Assembly: GCF_029227915.1 (NCBI RefSeq)
Contig: NC_079879.1
Coordinates: 8,556,001-8,620,000 of the forward strand
Direction: 5' to 3'
From: Hydractinia symbiolongicarpus
Lineage: Eukaryota; Cnidaria; Hydrozoa; Anthoathecata; Hydractiniidae
Length of the DNA stretch: 64,000 nucleotides
Positions 50,101 to 63,146 of this stretch are shown in pieces. Made by a program: the position numbers and the translations under genes. Within the stretch, counting starts at the first letter, position 1. Every line of letters starts with the position of its first letter. The notes beneath the pieces were generated by a model, which saw only the letters and a program-made list of their open reading frames with translations, was not told the origin of the DNA and ran no database searches.

Positions 50101-53100
50101 GAATATGCATATCCATGGTCACACAGTCAGATTAAAAGGTAGAAAATTAAGTAAGTGGCAATCCTTAAAAGTTATACAAAACATATATATTGTTAAATGA
50201 AACATAGTTTTCATAGTTTTTTACGCACACTTGGTTGCTCGTACGAATTCCAAATCACATAAATTTGTCAACGACAATTAATAATAATCCTTATAAATAC
50301 AACAAAAGCAATAAAGGATTTAAATACACACCTTAGTGGCTGTATTATTTCCACAGGCAACTTGTAGATGCTGTGTTTTTGGTTCAGATAATGTAGCGCA
50401 CTCAATTGGATCTTTTGGCTTTTGTTTGTATGATATCCCTGCAACAAGGTTGTGATCGTCTATTGTAAATGGTTTACCCACTTTGGTGGACTCTTGCACA
50501 ACAAATAACTTGAGTAAATCACAGAATCTGAGTAAACAAAGGAAATGTTATTGCGTACTTCAGATTTACAAAAGTATTGTCAAATGTAACACAGGATTAA
50601 AAATATATTCCATTACAACCGGTTAACTGACTGATTAATTCTCTAGCTCCAGATTTAAGTTAAATTTTACTTCAAATTTATATATTTTTCTCGAACGTGT
50701 TAGACCCTGGTACATCTATGAATAGGTTGTTCACTTTTATTCTATTTAAAGCTAGCAAATACTAGGAAATTATACCTTTTCATTCATCGTTTCATTTGCT
50801 ATTTTATTATTGCTTAACGTTCAGAAAATAAGCAAAATTCATGGATTTACAAGGAACATCTGGAGAAATTAACCAACTTTTAGAAGTTTTTAGGTTTTAC
50901 ATCATATCAATTATGTTTGAAAGAAAGTAAGTTTTACCTCCAACCACCAGTTTTACCATAAAGAACATCTCCCATAGTACTCAATTCAATATGACTTTCT
51001 GCAAGCAAACCAACTGAACTCCAGAAGAATCGAGCATACTAAAAACAAAACATGTAAAAAAAATGGTTGCTAAAACCAAGCTGGAGTGGACAATGCTTTA
51101 AGACCGTGAAAGAGCAACTCACCGAGCCATTAGAATTCTCATAAGTTTTCATGATTTCAAATAATGTCTTATATACAAAGTAGAGGTCATATTTGGTTTT
51201 AATCGACAGATAATTGCGCGTGAAGTAGAAACTAAACCGGTTGCCAGTGTATTTAATTTTTCTAAAATCACGTTCACTCGCCATCTATAAAAGAGAAGAC
51301 AACATGGATTAAAATGCTTAAAAACTAGGCATTGCAGAAAACTACAGGTAGTCAACCTGACTGTGTTACATGAAAACAAAATTTAAAAAAAATATCTTAA
51401 ACCTACCAAGTAAAATTTTTGCAGTTCTGCAGTTGTATTACGTGAAAAATAACAATTAACAGCGTTCACTGAACTCCATGTTCCTCTGCTGCAAGTACGA
51501 TACGCTACTGCCACTCCTGATCCGCTGAAAGGACAGGAAGACTGCACAGTAGCACCATCTAATGTGGTAGGCCAAGCCATTGTTCCACGTTCAGTGTTTG
51601 TGACATCAGGCAAACAATAATTTGATGATGCATCAAATGAAGAAATGAACAAATTCACAGATGTTTTGATTTCCCCAGAACCACGAACAGTCAAACGGCA
51701 AGTCATTTTAGTGTTGCTTTTCCAATTTAATCTAAAACAAACCAGAATGCGTTGTTTCACAACATCTGTCTCCTTAGCGTCCTCCACCCACCTGGTCCTT
51801 TCCAGATAAACAAACTAATAGTAGCATTGCCCACTCACTACCTTACTCAGACTCAGATTTCTGAAATTTCGTTGCTTGCAAATGGAGTACAAATAAATAT
51901 CTTTGGTTGGAAGGGGATTTATTTTATGTCAGAACTTTTTCCTTTGAAGAGGGATGGGTGAGAGGGGGAATAATAGGTATAATAAATTTTTAGCAAATTC
52001 TAAAGAAGAATGAAATATACATCAAAATCAGCTTTTTTACTCTTAATATAAACTTTTGTTAGATAAAGGAATGATGTTCCTTAAGAAACAAGGCTCATTT
52101 TGTTTACATCCTAACTTATTAAGTCCTCAGTTTAATTTCTATTCTTTTATTTTATTAAGTTAAATCTAAACTGTAAGGTCTTCCCATTGATGCACAACAA
52201 AGACTAAGAATAGAAAAAAATACATAAAATACATGAAAGCCTAAAAAGTTCTTGTATTTTTTCAAATTGACTTTACAACGTGACAATCAAATGATAGCTT
52301 TAGGAAACAATTCAAATTCTACTAATATATGTACCACTGCTAAATATGAGATTTTTACAACAAGCTAACAACAGATTATCAAGTCTGTCTGTCTCTACAC
52401 AAAATGGCAACAAGATGACTTTGTGCAACGGTACTAAATAGCAATGTCAAAAAATGTACAATAGCTTAAAAACAACCATAAGTTTTTCCATGCTCTAACA
52501 ACCAGTAAATTATAATAACAGATAGTTTTGCTAATTAGAAGAAGAAACAGTAAGATTGTACAGTTATAATTTTGCATTTTACATCTCTTTACATCTACTA
52601 CAAATTGCTCTTACATTAACAACAGTTGTCTGTTCTAACTTCAAGCTAAGATGGACAATGGATGAAAATCTATTGTCCCAAATACGTACAATGGGCAAAC
52701 CTGTTGAGTTTAGAATAGGCTAAAGACTAAAAACAGGGTGTAATCCAGAAATGCAAAGTTTGGCCGCTAAATCCCAAATGGGAATTTCATCAAGGTAGTC
52801 TTGGGTATTATTGACATCTTAATCCTTCACAACTTGCTTAAAATAAGTCCCAAATTTTGTATTAAATATAATTTAGCTCCTCTAGTAAATTGGGAAATTT
52901 GGGATAAATTTTAATTGGGAAATAGCCGTTTAATGAATAAGAACGCTGGATTACACCCTAAAGGTAAGTCTATCAATTCCAGCACTAAGTTACTCATGGA
53001 AACATACACCATAAATGAAGAATTTAGTCTAAGACTTGGGAGCCAAAGCATTTTTTTGCTACTACCTTCAAGAGATATATTATGTCAGCATTACTTACTA

Positions 53101-56100
53101 TATACTTTTTTCTGTCAGGAATTACTTTTTATAATTGGTCATCTTGTAATACAATTTAGCCAGTTAAAGTTTTTGTATAGTTTCGTGACAATCATTCCAA
53201 TTAGCCCTATGTCTTTGTTTTGTACTATATATAACAAAAGGTACAGGGTATGTGCCTGACTAAGTCGCATATCTCTTTAACAATAAAAGTCAAATTTAAT
53301 CTGTCTGTTTAAAATGGCAGCTTGTATTCCCGTAATCATTTTTTATTCTCTCGTATATAAGCACCTAATAATCATAGTAATAATTCACATCCAAGTGAAT
53401 TTCATTACTTAAATGTTGGATTTCCCCTCAAAAGCAAATACTAAAATTTGATTGGCTATGTTAATTATTCTTTTGTTCGTAAAACTTTTTCTGCTTCTGT
53501 CTGTAAGAATAGTTAAATTATTTTAACTTTAACCAACCTTCAACCAATAATTTCGGATTGGAATTGATTGAAACAGAGTATTTTATCAACCAATCAGATT
53601 CAAGAAATTGTCCGTTCCATACCATTGCAAGAATACTCAGAACATTAACGATTGCATTCTTAGACTGGTCTCTATAATAATATTATTAGAGACTAGTCTT
53701 CGGTTCAAAATGGTAGCTGAGTTGCTATACTTAGTTACAAACTAGCAATGTGAGGGACATGGACATGGATGACAGGCTACCCAGTGGATTTTTCAATGGG
53801 CTAACAACTAGTTGCAATAAGTAACTGGTAAAATGTGCTTTTGTAGCCATTTTGTTCATTTGATACATACATTTTTTAAAATATTCTTTTTTTTTGTTTT
53901 CCCACTTTATATTGTTAAATAAAAACGCCAAGCAACATAATGGATTTCATAAAGTAAAAGTGTTTGCTACCTAACAAGCTAAAGTTTGCTGGGTTTTTTT
54001 CTAAAATTTCTGAAAAATAATGAGTTAGGCTAACAAATAAAAAAAATCAACAATTGTAAATAGACAATGCAAATATGCATGCTTAATAGTATTTCCTTAC
54101 ATACCTTTTAATATGTACTGTGCTTGTATATGAAGCAGTATAAATATCTCTTAAGTGTTGAATGTCAACATCCCCAGATTTTGGTATTACTTTGCTACCA
54201 TCACTAAACCATTCCATCTCAGCTTTTGGTAGCCATGGTGACTGACAAGAGGCAATGAATGAATCGTTTTTAAATACATATTGGTTCACTGACGGTTGAA
54301 TATCCAGTTGTGGAAATACCAGATTGTGTTCGCCTGCAAAAAAAACAAAAGAAAAAAGAAACTATATGACAATTACGTGTCGTTTTAAGAACTGCGGCAG
54401 TTTGTCAATAAAAAGTAAAAAGAACACGAAAATTGTTTTTAAAAAAGCACTCACCACATTTCCAATCAGGTGTTAAATCTTGAATCAACCTTCCACGTAG
54501 TTGAGCTGGATAAAAACACATGGACTTTTTCGAAATCACATGTTTGTCACCATTGTGTAGCCAAGTTGTCAGCCATTTCAGATTGCAGTCACATGAAAGA
54601 TTAATATCATCTAAATTTCTGTATGGAACAAAAAAAATGTCAAGAAAGTAGCATAAAAAAATGCATAACATCATTTGCCATAAACATTTTTTTAAATTTA
54701 GACTAAGGTAGGTCAATATTTTAGATAAAAAACATCAGTACATAGAACATACTTTGCTTAACATTTAGAAAAACAATTAAACATAAAATTAATCAAAAGA
54801 GGTTCTAACATATTTTTTAGGAGAATTACTTATTGCAAATTCCTCAAAATTGTAAATACAAATTTGCTTGAGTTGGAATTTCTTTACACCTTTTTTTACC
54901 TAAAAAGCTGAGTTGCATCAAGAAAGTGTTTTGTGTAACAGAACAAGGATTAACAGTGAAATTTAATTTTTACTGAATGACTTGTAATTCCTTATGAAGA
55001 AAATTGTAAAGAACCCTTTAAATAAAAAACCTTAAAAAGAAGTTATGTGAAACATTTGTGTAACAATGTTGGCAAATATATAGCAGGTATGACTTCTTAA
55101 AATTACGGCAACTTGTAGAAGAACAAAGCTATAATAGAGGGGCACTATCAAATTAACATATGGATTGTACAAACTGGAATATTTATTTGGTACAAATTTT
55201 AGTTTTTCAGGAGGGCTAATGTTAATGCACATTTACCAAAAAAACAGTTAACTGATATATTTGGTAAATGATTACTTACACTGTTTTAATCAAAGATAAT
55301 GTTAAGAAATCTTCATATATAATGATTGACATTTTCTTGTTATAAATATTGAGCTGTTCATTTAAAAATCTATAATAAAAAAAATTAGGAGAAGAATTCA
55401 GCCTTGCCATATTGATCATATCTATAATGAATTTAGACATTATGACATTGATGTGCTTGTAATTTATTGAAAACCTGGAACACAAAAAGAAAGACGCCTT
55501 TTAGTCTATCGAAATGCGGAAATTGTACTTGTGCATGTTGCCAAAAAAATGGTCTATTATTTAAAATAATAAACCCTAGTGATTATGAAAAAAGCCATCC
55601 TAAACTGTGTGTTTCTTTTAAGAGTTCTTGTCTTGCAGGCAAGCAAATTAGTTCATAGGGGGTGATACAACATATATCCTGTAGGAAAATTACATAACTG
55701 CATTATCATTTTTTTTAATAAATAACATTATTAGCATTACAAATTGGGAGTTATACTTACAATTTGTCAATTTTCATTCCATTGAATGCCCGTTTTGAGA
55801 TTGATACAATCCTATTTTTACGCAAATCCCTTAAAAACAATATTGAGCATAATATAATTACAAGAAGAATGTATTGTTTAAGAAACATTTCTAAACAAGA
55901 ATAATAAAGTATATGCAAATTAAAGGCTTACAGAGAATTTAGTGATATATCTTGAAGTCCTTGAAATGTTGAATGTGTTATTTGTGAAACTTTATTTCCA
56001 GATAAGTCACTAAAAAAACAAGTCACTAAGCCACTGTCTCTAAGAACACAACAATTAACAACAGTCAAGATTTAATGACTTACAGCTTCCTTAATGTGTT

Positions 56101-58245
56101 AAACCCAGTGAATGAACCAGACGCTATATGTTGAATTGAATTATCTTTCAGCACTCTAAATGGATAAAATACAAATAATTATTACAAACTTCTATATTAG
56201 CATCTAAAAGGAATTTTATCAAAACATAAAACAAAGTGAAAGATATCTTACAATTTTCGTATTCGGTTGGGATGAGGAAATGAAGTTTTGTTTATATACT
56301 TTATCTTGTTTCTAGAAATTTCTCTAAAAATGAAAATATTTTTATGCTGACAAGATTTTGAGAAAGCAAAACATAAATATGTTTGTAGTTTGTCTAACAA
56401 TATTAGATGTTCTTGACTAATAGCTGCCTCATAAGCAGGCTGCATTGTCAGATGTCCCACACATTTAAAATGTTTTTAATGTTTTTGATGTATGATTGAT
56501 CACTTGTTAGTATTTAGGTGTGTGATAGTGAGTGATGACAAACAGGCTTTTAAATAAGTATGATACCATTTAACATAAACTTCCCCTACATGAAGGTTGG
56601 GAACAAGTCCTTCACTTGACAAGTTTGACACCCTTAGAACTTCCGAATTTTCTTATAACCTTGTTCCATAACGCTACCAGCTGATGTGACTGTAGTAGGA
56701 ACTTAACCACTCCAAAACTTAGGAATCTGACTGACTTTCCTTTTAAGTATGTAAAAGTTTTCTCAAAAAGACGCTTATGCTTTTTGCTTTTTTTAATTAT
56801 ATATACAATGCAGGCCTTACATAGAGAGGCGTGCAATCCCACATACAGGCGCCAAACACGTGCACAAAACGTCTAAGAGGTGTGATTAAGCATACACGCA
56901 TAATCGTTGAAAAAATGTATAGCTAACATACATAGGAAAAATTAATTTAGAAAGGGTAGATTAGGGTAGTAATCAATTAGCAGGATAGCTAGTTAATTCT
57001 CACATTGATATTTCCTCCAGTACTACCACCAAATTTAAGACTTTATGCTTGTCGTAACACCCTCCTCCACTATGATAATTCTAACTGATAGTGCAAATTA
57101 GTATATTGACTGTATAGAAAACTATTCTTGTTAAATAGATTTTATGTGTGTATTTTTTATAACACTTTAGTTATGGAAAAACATGTCCCTGTATGTTTGT
57201 CGTAACACACTCCTCTGTTACGCTTGTCTTTTAATGTTACAAAAAGACTACACTGATTGCAAATTTGTTGCACATAAATTTAGTTTTGATTTTTATCTTG
57301 ACAGGTACATAGTATTGCTTAAGGGTAAAAAATGATTGATGCAAAGATGATTAAAAGCTAAAAAGGAAAAAAAAGGTTAATTTATTTTATTTTCCAAAAA
57401 GATATAATTCCTGTTTAATCTTCAAACACACAAGCAGATAGAAACTGAGTGTAGCAACAACAACTAAAAGAAGAATAGATCTATTACCCAAAGTAACGAT
57501 TTAAAGCGTGACAATGATTTTTAATCCTTTAATAGTGGCACAGAATTTACTTAAATATTAGCAATATTTACGCAAGCGATTTAATTCTCTGGGAACAAAC
57601 TTTTACGTGAGCGCACTCATAATTCATGGCAGGGACTAAAAAGCAAAGAAGGATGGATGAAAAGAATAAAGATTAGAGGCTTTAAAACAATGGGGATACC
57701 ATAGCACGTCTAGGGCCTTGGTGTGCTATTTGTCACACTCGCAACAAAAACTCATTGCAAGCCTGACAATGTGATTACTCACTACAGTTTTATTTATAGC
57801 ACCTAACGATTGATTTGAAAATTTGGGGAAGCAATTTTAACACATTGTATGATGTAGCAAGGTGTGTGTACGTAGTTGTGCACCTAATATAACGCAGCCT
57901 GATAAGAAGGCAAATGGAAGAACTGTAATTTCAAGTCAGTTCAAGGTTAGTAGCCATATATATACCTGAAATGCAAGTATTTAAAACATTTGTAAGGCTT
58001 AAATGAACTTTGACAATAATATAAGAGAAAATAAAAAGTACTTACATATCTGCATTTAACTCGCTTGGTAAGTCCTGGAATGGTATTGTCTGCAAGCCAT
58101 TGCACAATATGCGAACACCTAGCTTGTTTTTTTTAACACTACATTTGCATCCTTTAGGCAGTACTGGACATTTAGCATCTGCACAAAAGGTCAACTGTCC
58201 ACAACAACACAATATATACAAAATAACTGGGATGGTTTTATTCAT
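44125..58245 (-). CDS. ADGRA: ADGRA-family adhesion GPCR (GPR124/125 type)
   Basis: Cell-surface receptor; vertebrate homologues act in Wnt/planar-polarity signalling. Twenty exons (minus strand): 58046-58245, 56252-56323, 56084-56155, 55932-56009, 55761-55829, 55280-55369, 54455-54618, 54105-54333, 51407-51731, 51123-51284, 50938-51038, 50332-50527, 49689-49839, 48365-48429, 48222-48270, 47389-47504, 47009-47124, 46281-46552, 45999-46065, 44125-45775; 4245 nt, 1414 aa. In order: signal peptide, LRRNT (CPVLPKGCKC), five LRR exons, LRRCT (~194-248), Ig (~249-357), hormone-receptor domain (from NYCLPDV, ~360-420), GAIN with a GPS-like end (~434-713), 7TM (~725-1030) and a long tail. The tail has a Pro-rich stretch, an acidic run and C-terminal ETTV, the PDZ ligand of GPR124/125. 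The GPS region lacks the usual CxCxHLT cleavage pattern (FQCIFPSQF instead), so autoproteolysis is doubtful. Confidence 0.94.
48492..48515 (+). repeat. Poly(T)-poly(G) tract
   Basis: About 13 uninterrupted G, then TGGAGGGGGG, preceded by a long T run. It lies between the minisatellite and the next receptor exon, where the transcript would carry a C-rich and A-rich stretch. The DNA could adopt G-quadruplex or triplex structures. Confidence 0.9.
48551..49441 (+). repeat. 21-bp minisatellite, about 42 copies, in a receptor intron
   Basis: Consensus unit ACAGTTAATAAATATGAGAAG. Most units are identical and a minority have one substitution (for example GAATACAG or GAAAACAG variants). Because 21 is a multiple of three and the unit has no stop in one frame, a long open frame of repeated INMRRQL runs through it. 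That frame is a by-product and not a gene. The array lies between receptor exons 49689-49839 and 48365-48429. Confidence 0.97.
52735..52959. mobile_element. MITE with AGGGTGTAATCCAG ends
   Basis: AGGGTGTAATCCAG at the left and CTGGATTACACCCT at the right are perfect 14-bp inverted repeats 225 bp apart, in the large intron between the Ig and hormone-receptor exons of the ADGRA gene. The interior is non-coding. No target duplication is evident. Confidence 0.75.
53662..53699. repeat. Near-perfect 38-bp palindrome
   Basis: AGACTGGTCTCTATAATAAT pairs with ATTATTAGAGACTAGTCT apart from two positions. It lies in the same receptor intron as the 52735 MITE. Confidence 0.8.
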
Positions 58246-58384
58246 AATACTTTTTGCTATTTGTGTGGCATTGTACTGATTTTGTGCTTCTTTCTTTATC
58301 TAAAAGTAAGACAAAGAAAGTTCCTAAAAATAAGTTTTTAAAATGTTCAGAACAGATTATTAGGAGTTCAGACATTATTCAGGT

Positions 58385-61300
58385 AATTTTTAAACCTCTA
58401 TTATACCTCTATTATACAAGGTAGATAACACTAGGTTGAGGATGGCTAGTGTAAATGTTGGTACTCTGAGAGGTAGAGCAGGTGAAGTAGTTGAAATGTT
58501 AGAACGTAGATCTGTTGATATGATTTGTGTTCAGGAAGTTAGGTGGAGAGGAGCTTCAGTGAGATTTGTGGAAGGTAGGAGGGCAAGGTATAAGCTTTTT
58601 TGGATTGGTAATAGTGATGGATATGGAGGAGTTGGCATATTCGTTGCAGAGAAGTGGGTAGAAAAAGTAATAGATGTTGTGCGTGTTAATAGTCGTATTA
58701 TAGTGATAAAGTTTTTGATAGGTAATAGGATTGTCACTTTTCTGTCAGTTTATGCTCCACAGTGTGGACTCAGTGAGGAAGATAAAGATAAGTTTTATGA
58801 TGAGTTAATAGCAGTCACATCAAAGTTTGGAGACACTGAACTTGTCATGGTGGGCGGCGACTTTAATGGTCATGTTGGGAAGTCATCTGAAGGTTATAGA
58901 GGTGTGCATGGAGGCTATGGATTTGGGAGCAGAAATAAGGAAGGGGAGAGATTGCTTGAGTTTGGAATGGCAACGGACATGGTGGTTTGCAACACATCAT
59001 TCAGTAAGAGACAGAGTAGGCTGATAACATATGAGTCAGGTGGTTGTAAGACACAGATAGATTACTTTTTGGTTAGAAAGTCAGACAAGAAAGTGGTGAA
59101 GGACGTGAAAGTTATATCGGGGGAAGAGTGTGTTTCCCAACATAGGTTGCTGGTTTGTGATATTATCTTGAAGAGTGTCAAAGAAGCCAAGGGAAAGTAC
59201 AGGCCCCGTCGAAAAGTCTGGAAGCTGAAGGAAGAGATTGTAGCAAGACAATTTAGTGCTAAAGTTCAGCAGTTAGCCTACAATAGTCAATGTGATAGTG
59301 ACAATGTTGAAAGTACTTGGACTACTTTGAAGAATTGTCTTCTAGAAGCTTCTGATGATAGCTGTGGGTGGACGAAAGGACCAGCTAGACATAGACAGAC
59401 CTGGTGGTGGAATAATGAGGTTGACCAGTGTATAAAGGAAAAGAGGAAACTTTGGAAAGAGTGGAAGTCAGGTGGTAGTAAAAATATTTACTTAGAAGCT
59501 AAGCGTCGCACTCGTACAGCAGTGTATAAGGCAAAATCAGAAGCAGAGAGAAACAGATTTGCAGATGTGTTAAGAAGGGAAGACCAGCGCAATGAGGTAT
59601 TCAAGATAGCAAAGCAAATGAAGAAGACTAATCAAGATGTTGTAGGTGGAAGTGTATACGTAATGATAAAGGTGTTTTGGCTAGCACAGAGGAGGAGAAA
59701 AGGGTAGCTTGGAAGAATCATTATCAGAGGTTGCTTAACACTGAGTTTGATTGGGACGAGGATAATTTGTCTGATGATGATGTCGTAGAAGGGCCAGCTA
59801 TGCAGATCAAGACAGAATGGGTAGTGGAGGCTATTAGGAAATTGAAGATTGGCAAGGCTGCAGGAGTATCAGGTATTGTTGCAGAGATGGTAAAAGCATC
59901 TGGATATATTGGAGTTGAGCTTATTACAAGTCTTGCTAACCAGATTATAAAGGATGGTGCTATTCAGAGTGAGTGGCAGTCGAGTGTAATAGTGAATTGT
60001 TTCAAGGGAAAGGGTGATGCATTAAAAAGGGGTAACTATAGAGGTTTGAAGTTGGTTGATCAAGTAATGAAAGTTATTGAAAGAGTGATTGATAAGTTAC
60101 TTAGAGAAAGAATTGATATAGATAAGATGCAATTTGGTTTTGTTCCAGGGCGTGGCACTACAGATGCAATATTTTTACTCAGACAGCTTCAGGAAAAGTA
60201 TTTAGGAAAGAGAAAGAATCTCTATTTTGCCTTTGTAGATTTAGAGAAAGCTTTTGATAGAGTGCCACGTAAAGTTATTTGGTGGGCTATGAGAAAATTA
60301 GGTGTGGAAGAGTGGCTAGTTACGATGGTTCAGTCTATGTACAGTAATGCTAGAAGTCGTGTCAGGATTAACGATTCACTTAGTGATGAATTTAGTGTAA
60401 ATGTTGGTGTACATCAGGGTTCTGTACTTAGTCCTTTGTTGTTTATTCTAGTCTTAGAAGCGCTGTCCATGGAGTTCAGAACAGGTTGTCCATGGGAGTT
60501 ATTGTATGCAGATGATTTGGTTCTCATAGCAGAGTCGATGGAAGAATTAGTTGAAAAGTTTGAGAAGTGGAAGAAAGGACTAGAAGAGAAAGGGCTGAAG
60601 GTAAACACAGCAAAGTCTAAAGTCATGATAAGTAGCATTGCAGCCAAGTGTGACCTTGTAGTTGGAAAGTGGCCTTGTGGAGTTTGCAGGAAAGGGGTTG
60701 GTAGTAACTCAATTTTTTGTCAGACTTGCAAGCATTGGGTACATAAGAAGTGCAGTAGTATTAGTGGAAGGTTAAGAGCTGGCATACAGTTTGTATGCAA
60801 GCGTTGCAAAGGTGAGATTATAGAGAATGAAGTATTTCCAGCTTTAATGATGTACAACAGTGGCTCGTTAGAGATAGTTAAGAACTTCTGTTACTTAGGT
60901 GATATGTTGGGCAGTGAAGGGGGTGTTGGAAGAAGTGTTACTTGCAGGATAGGTTCTGCTTGGAAAAAGTTTAGAGAGTTACTTCCTTAATTGACTAGCA
61001 GAGTCCTGTCAATTGTGGTAAAAGGTAGGTTGTATGAGGCCTGTGTAAGAAGTGTTATGTTGTACGGTAGTGAGACATGGGCAGTGAAGCAGGAAGATCT
61101 TGACCGTTTAGAAAGGAATGATATGAGAATGGTTAGGTGGATGTGTAATGCCAGTCTGAGAGACAGAAAGAGTTCAGATGAGCTAAGAAGCAGGCTAAGT
61201 CTCCGTAGAATTAAAGATGTTATCCAGATAAGAAGATTGAATTGGCTGGGGCACTTGGAAAGAATGGAGGAGGATAATTGGGTAAGAAAGTGTAGAGACT

Positions 61301-61506
61301 TGATAGTTCCTGGGGCAAAGCCCAGAGGCAGACCGAGAAAGACTTGGCAGGAGGTTATAAGGACAGACTTGATAGAGAGGAAGTTGAGTTTAGATCTAAC
61401 ACAGTCTAGATCAGATTGGAAGAGGGTCATTAATATACCCCGTCCTACCCATGCTAGCATGGAAAACGGACGTTAAGCCGAGAATGATGATGATGATGAT
61501 GATGAT
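58385..61506 (+). mobile_element. RTE-type non-LTR retrotransposon (LINE), decayed
   Basis: One long coding unit with apurinic-type endonuclease, reverse transcriptase, a PHD-like finger and a C-terminal RT-associated region. It has a very short 3' UTR ending in an (ATG)n microsatellite (61484-61506), as in RTE elements. There is no LTR. A possible imperfect target duplication (AATTTTTAAA before, ATTTTAAAAT after) is weak, so the 5' boundary is approximate. It points away from the ADGRA gene, whose ATG is ~190 bp to the left. Confidence 0.88.
58442..61476 (+). pseudogene. LINE ORF: endonuclease-RT polyprotein, frameshifted and with a stop
   Basis: Starts at ATG (MASVNVGTLRG). Endonuclease signatures: N5, E32 (VQEVRW), SVYAPQ, GGDFNGHVG, QIDYFLV, SQHRLLVCD. 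Near 59650 a single-base deletion shifts the frame: the first frame runs on to 59707, while homologous sequence continues in the next frame from about 59654 (CIRNDKGVLASTEEEKR). The reverse transcriptase covers ~59700-60640 (FGFVPGRGTTDAI, FVDLEKAFDRVP, VHQGSVLSPLLF, LLYADDLVLIAES). A C4HC3 PHD-like finger follows (60670-60820: CGVCRKGVG, CQTCKHWVHKKC, CKRC). A TAA at 60988-60990 interrupts the frame, which continues in phase to 61476 (LYEACVRSVMLYGSETWAV, RLNWLGHLERM, KPRGRPRKTW). It cannot encode one intact protein. Confidence 0.88.
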
Positions 61507-63146
61507 ATTTTAAAATGTAATCTCAGTTATAGTTTATATAAGTCATATACAAGTTTTACTGTATTTTACTCCTAGATAGGCTTAATCAATCTTTTTGCAA
61601 AAATCAAAACAATAGAAAATCACAACACATTTCTATAGGTGTATAAAACCCTGTAAATTAAACATTCAGAAAAATTGGGATAAATTGTCTTATTAATAGC
61701 ATATAAACATTAGTACAGTTGTTACAAATATATATTCTTGCTAAAAGTATTATATTAAAAAAATCTTATTTTGCCTGGATGCTTGGGAAGTATGTGTTTA
61801 GGGTTCCTTGGTGGTAGCTGAATATTTTAATACAAATTTATCTGTAAAATCAAAATTTTTAATTCCATCTATCCTCAAAACAATCAGTGTGACAATAAAG
61901 TAACAACTTTGCAACCCTGTGGCCTGTTTTGGAATTAACCTTAAACATCAAAACACCTCCTCAAATGTGAGGTTTAAATATAAAAGCATTTTTAGTCAGA
62001 ACAAGGGGATGGTGGATAATACCTTTTGTCATGCTTTTAAACTTTAGCCAGACCTTCAGCTATCCTTCCCTTTTCACAAATATATCTTTAATCATGACAA
62101 AAAAAAGTTGTCAAAAATAAGGAAAAATTGCTTAGGTGCCCCTTATCCTCAATTTGAAAGACTTTTGCCAACCTTTTTATGAATGGGACAAAAAGTCCTT
62201 AAAGCAGATCAGTGAAGTGAGCATGGTCTGTATGGCCCATTCAAAACAGAGTATAAAATTGTCAATATTTATAAACGTATAAATGCAAATATTGAATGAC
62301 AATGTAAGATAAATCCTAGTGGGAAGACCCAGCATAATTTTCTTACCAGAAAATTGAAATTTTTTGGTCACAAACAAACTTTCTTTTTGATTGGTTACTT
62401 CTATTGTTCTTTGCTCATGTGACTAATATAGTGAAATCCTTTCTTCTTCAATGTGTTGAGCAGGAATGGTCTTACTCTTTTAAACAAACATAATTAATTC
62501 TTCTATCATTTAACAGGGTAAGATGTGTCAATGCTGGCTTTATGCTTATTGGTGGATTTTAATGCAAGGTTTGCTCTAAGAAATTACTTTGTGTGTCAGT
62601 GTATTTGAATTAGGGATTTGCTCTAACACATTCCTCAAAGAAAAGCTTAGTTCGCTAGGTTGGATACACCCTAAATACTTTAATACCGATACTTCTTAGA
62701 GCACCTAAAGTACATATATCTCTTGAAAACATTTTGAAGCAAACATTTATAAAGTAAACCTGAATCTTCCAATCTTCTTTGAGTATCTGCTTTCTATAAA
62801 TGAGTTCAAAAAGAATTGAAATAGACAATGTTTTTTTATATTTATTATCATAAAAAAGATTAAAGAAAACTTTATATAAAAAAGAAAAACATCCGCTTCT
62901 GTGTTTTTCTTTTTAGATATTTTTGTTGTTATTTACCATGGGTTTTTAAAGACAGAACAGGCATTCAACCTGTACAATATACTTAGCATATGTCTATAAC
63001 ATTGTTGTCTATAACGATGTCTATGTCTATAACTATAACATGTTTGTTGACATTTATTATTCTCAGATTAAATAGAATTTGATCACATATTTTTATATTA
63101 AATCAAAAAATCTATTGCTAAACTGCTCTGGCCAACCTCCTTTACA
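61507..63146. other. Intergenic, no gene seen
   Basis: AT-rich, with only short frames lacking family resemblance. No repeat shared with the rest of the window was found. Confidence 0.5.

Noticed and set aside
60987-61460. 157-aa frame on the minus strand
   Set aside because: Antisense shadow of the LINE C-terminal region, which shows family motifs on the plus strand.
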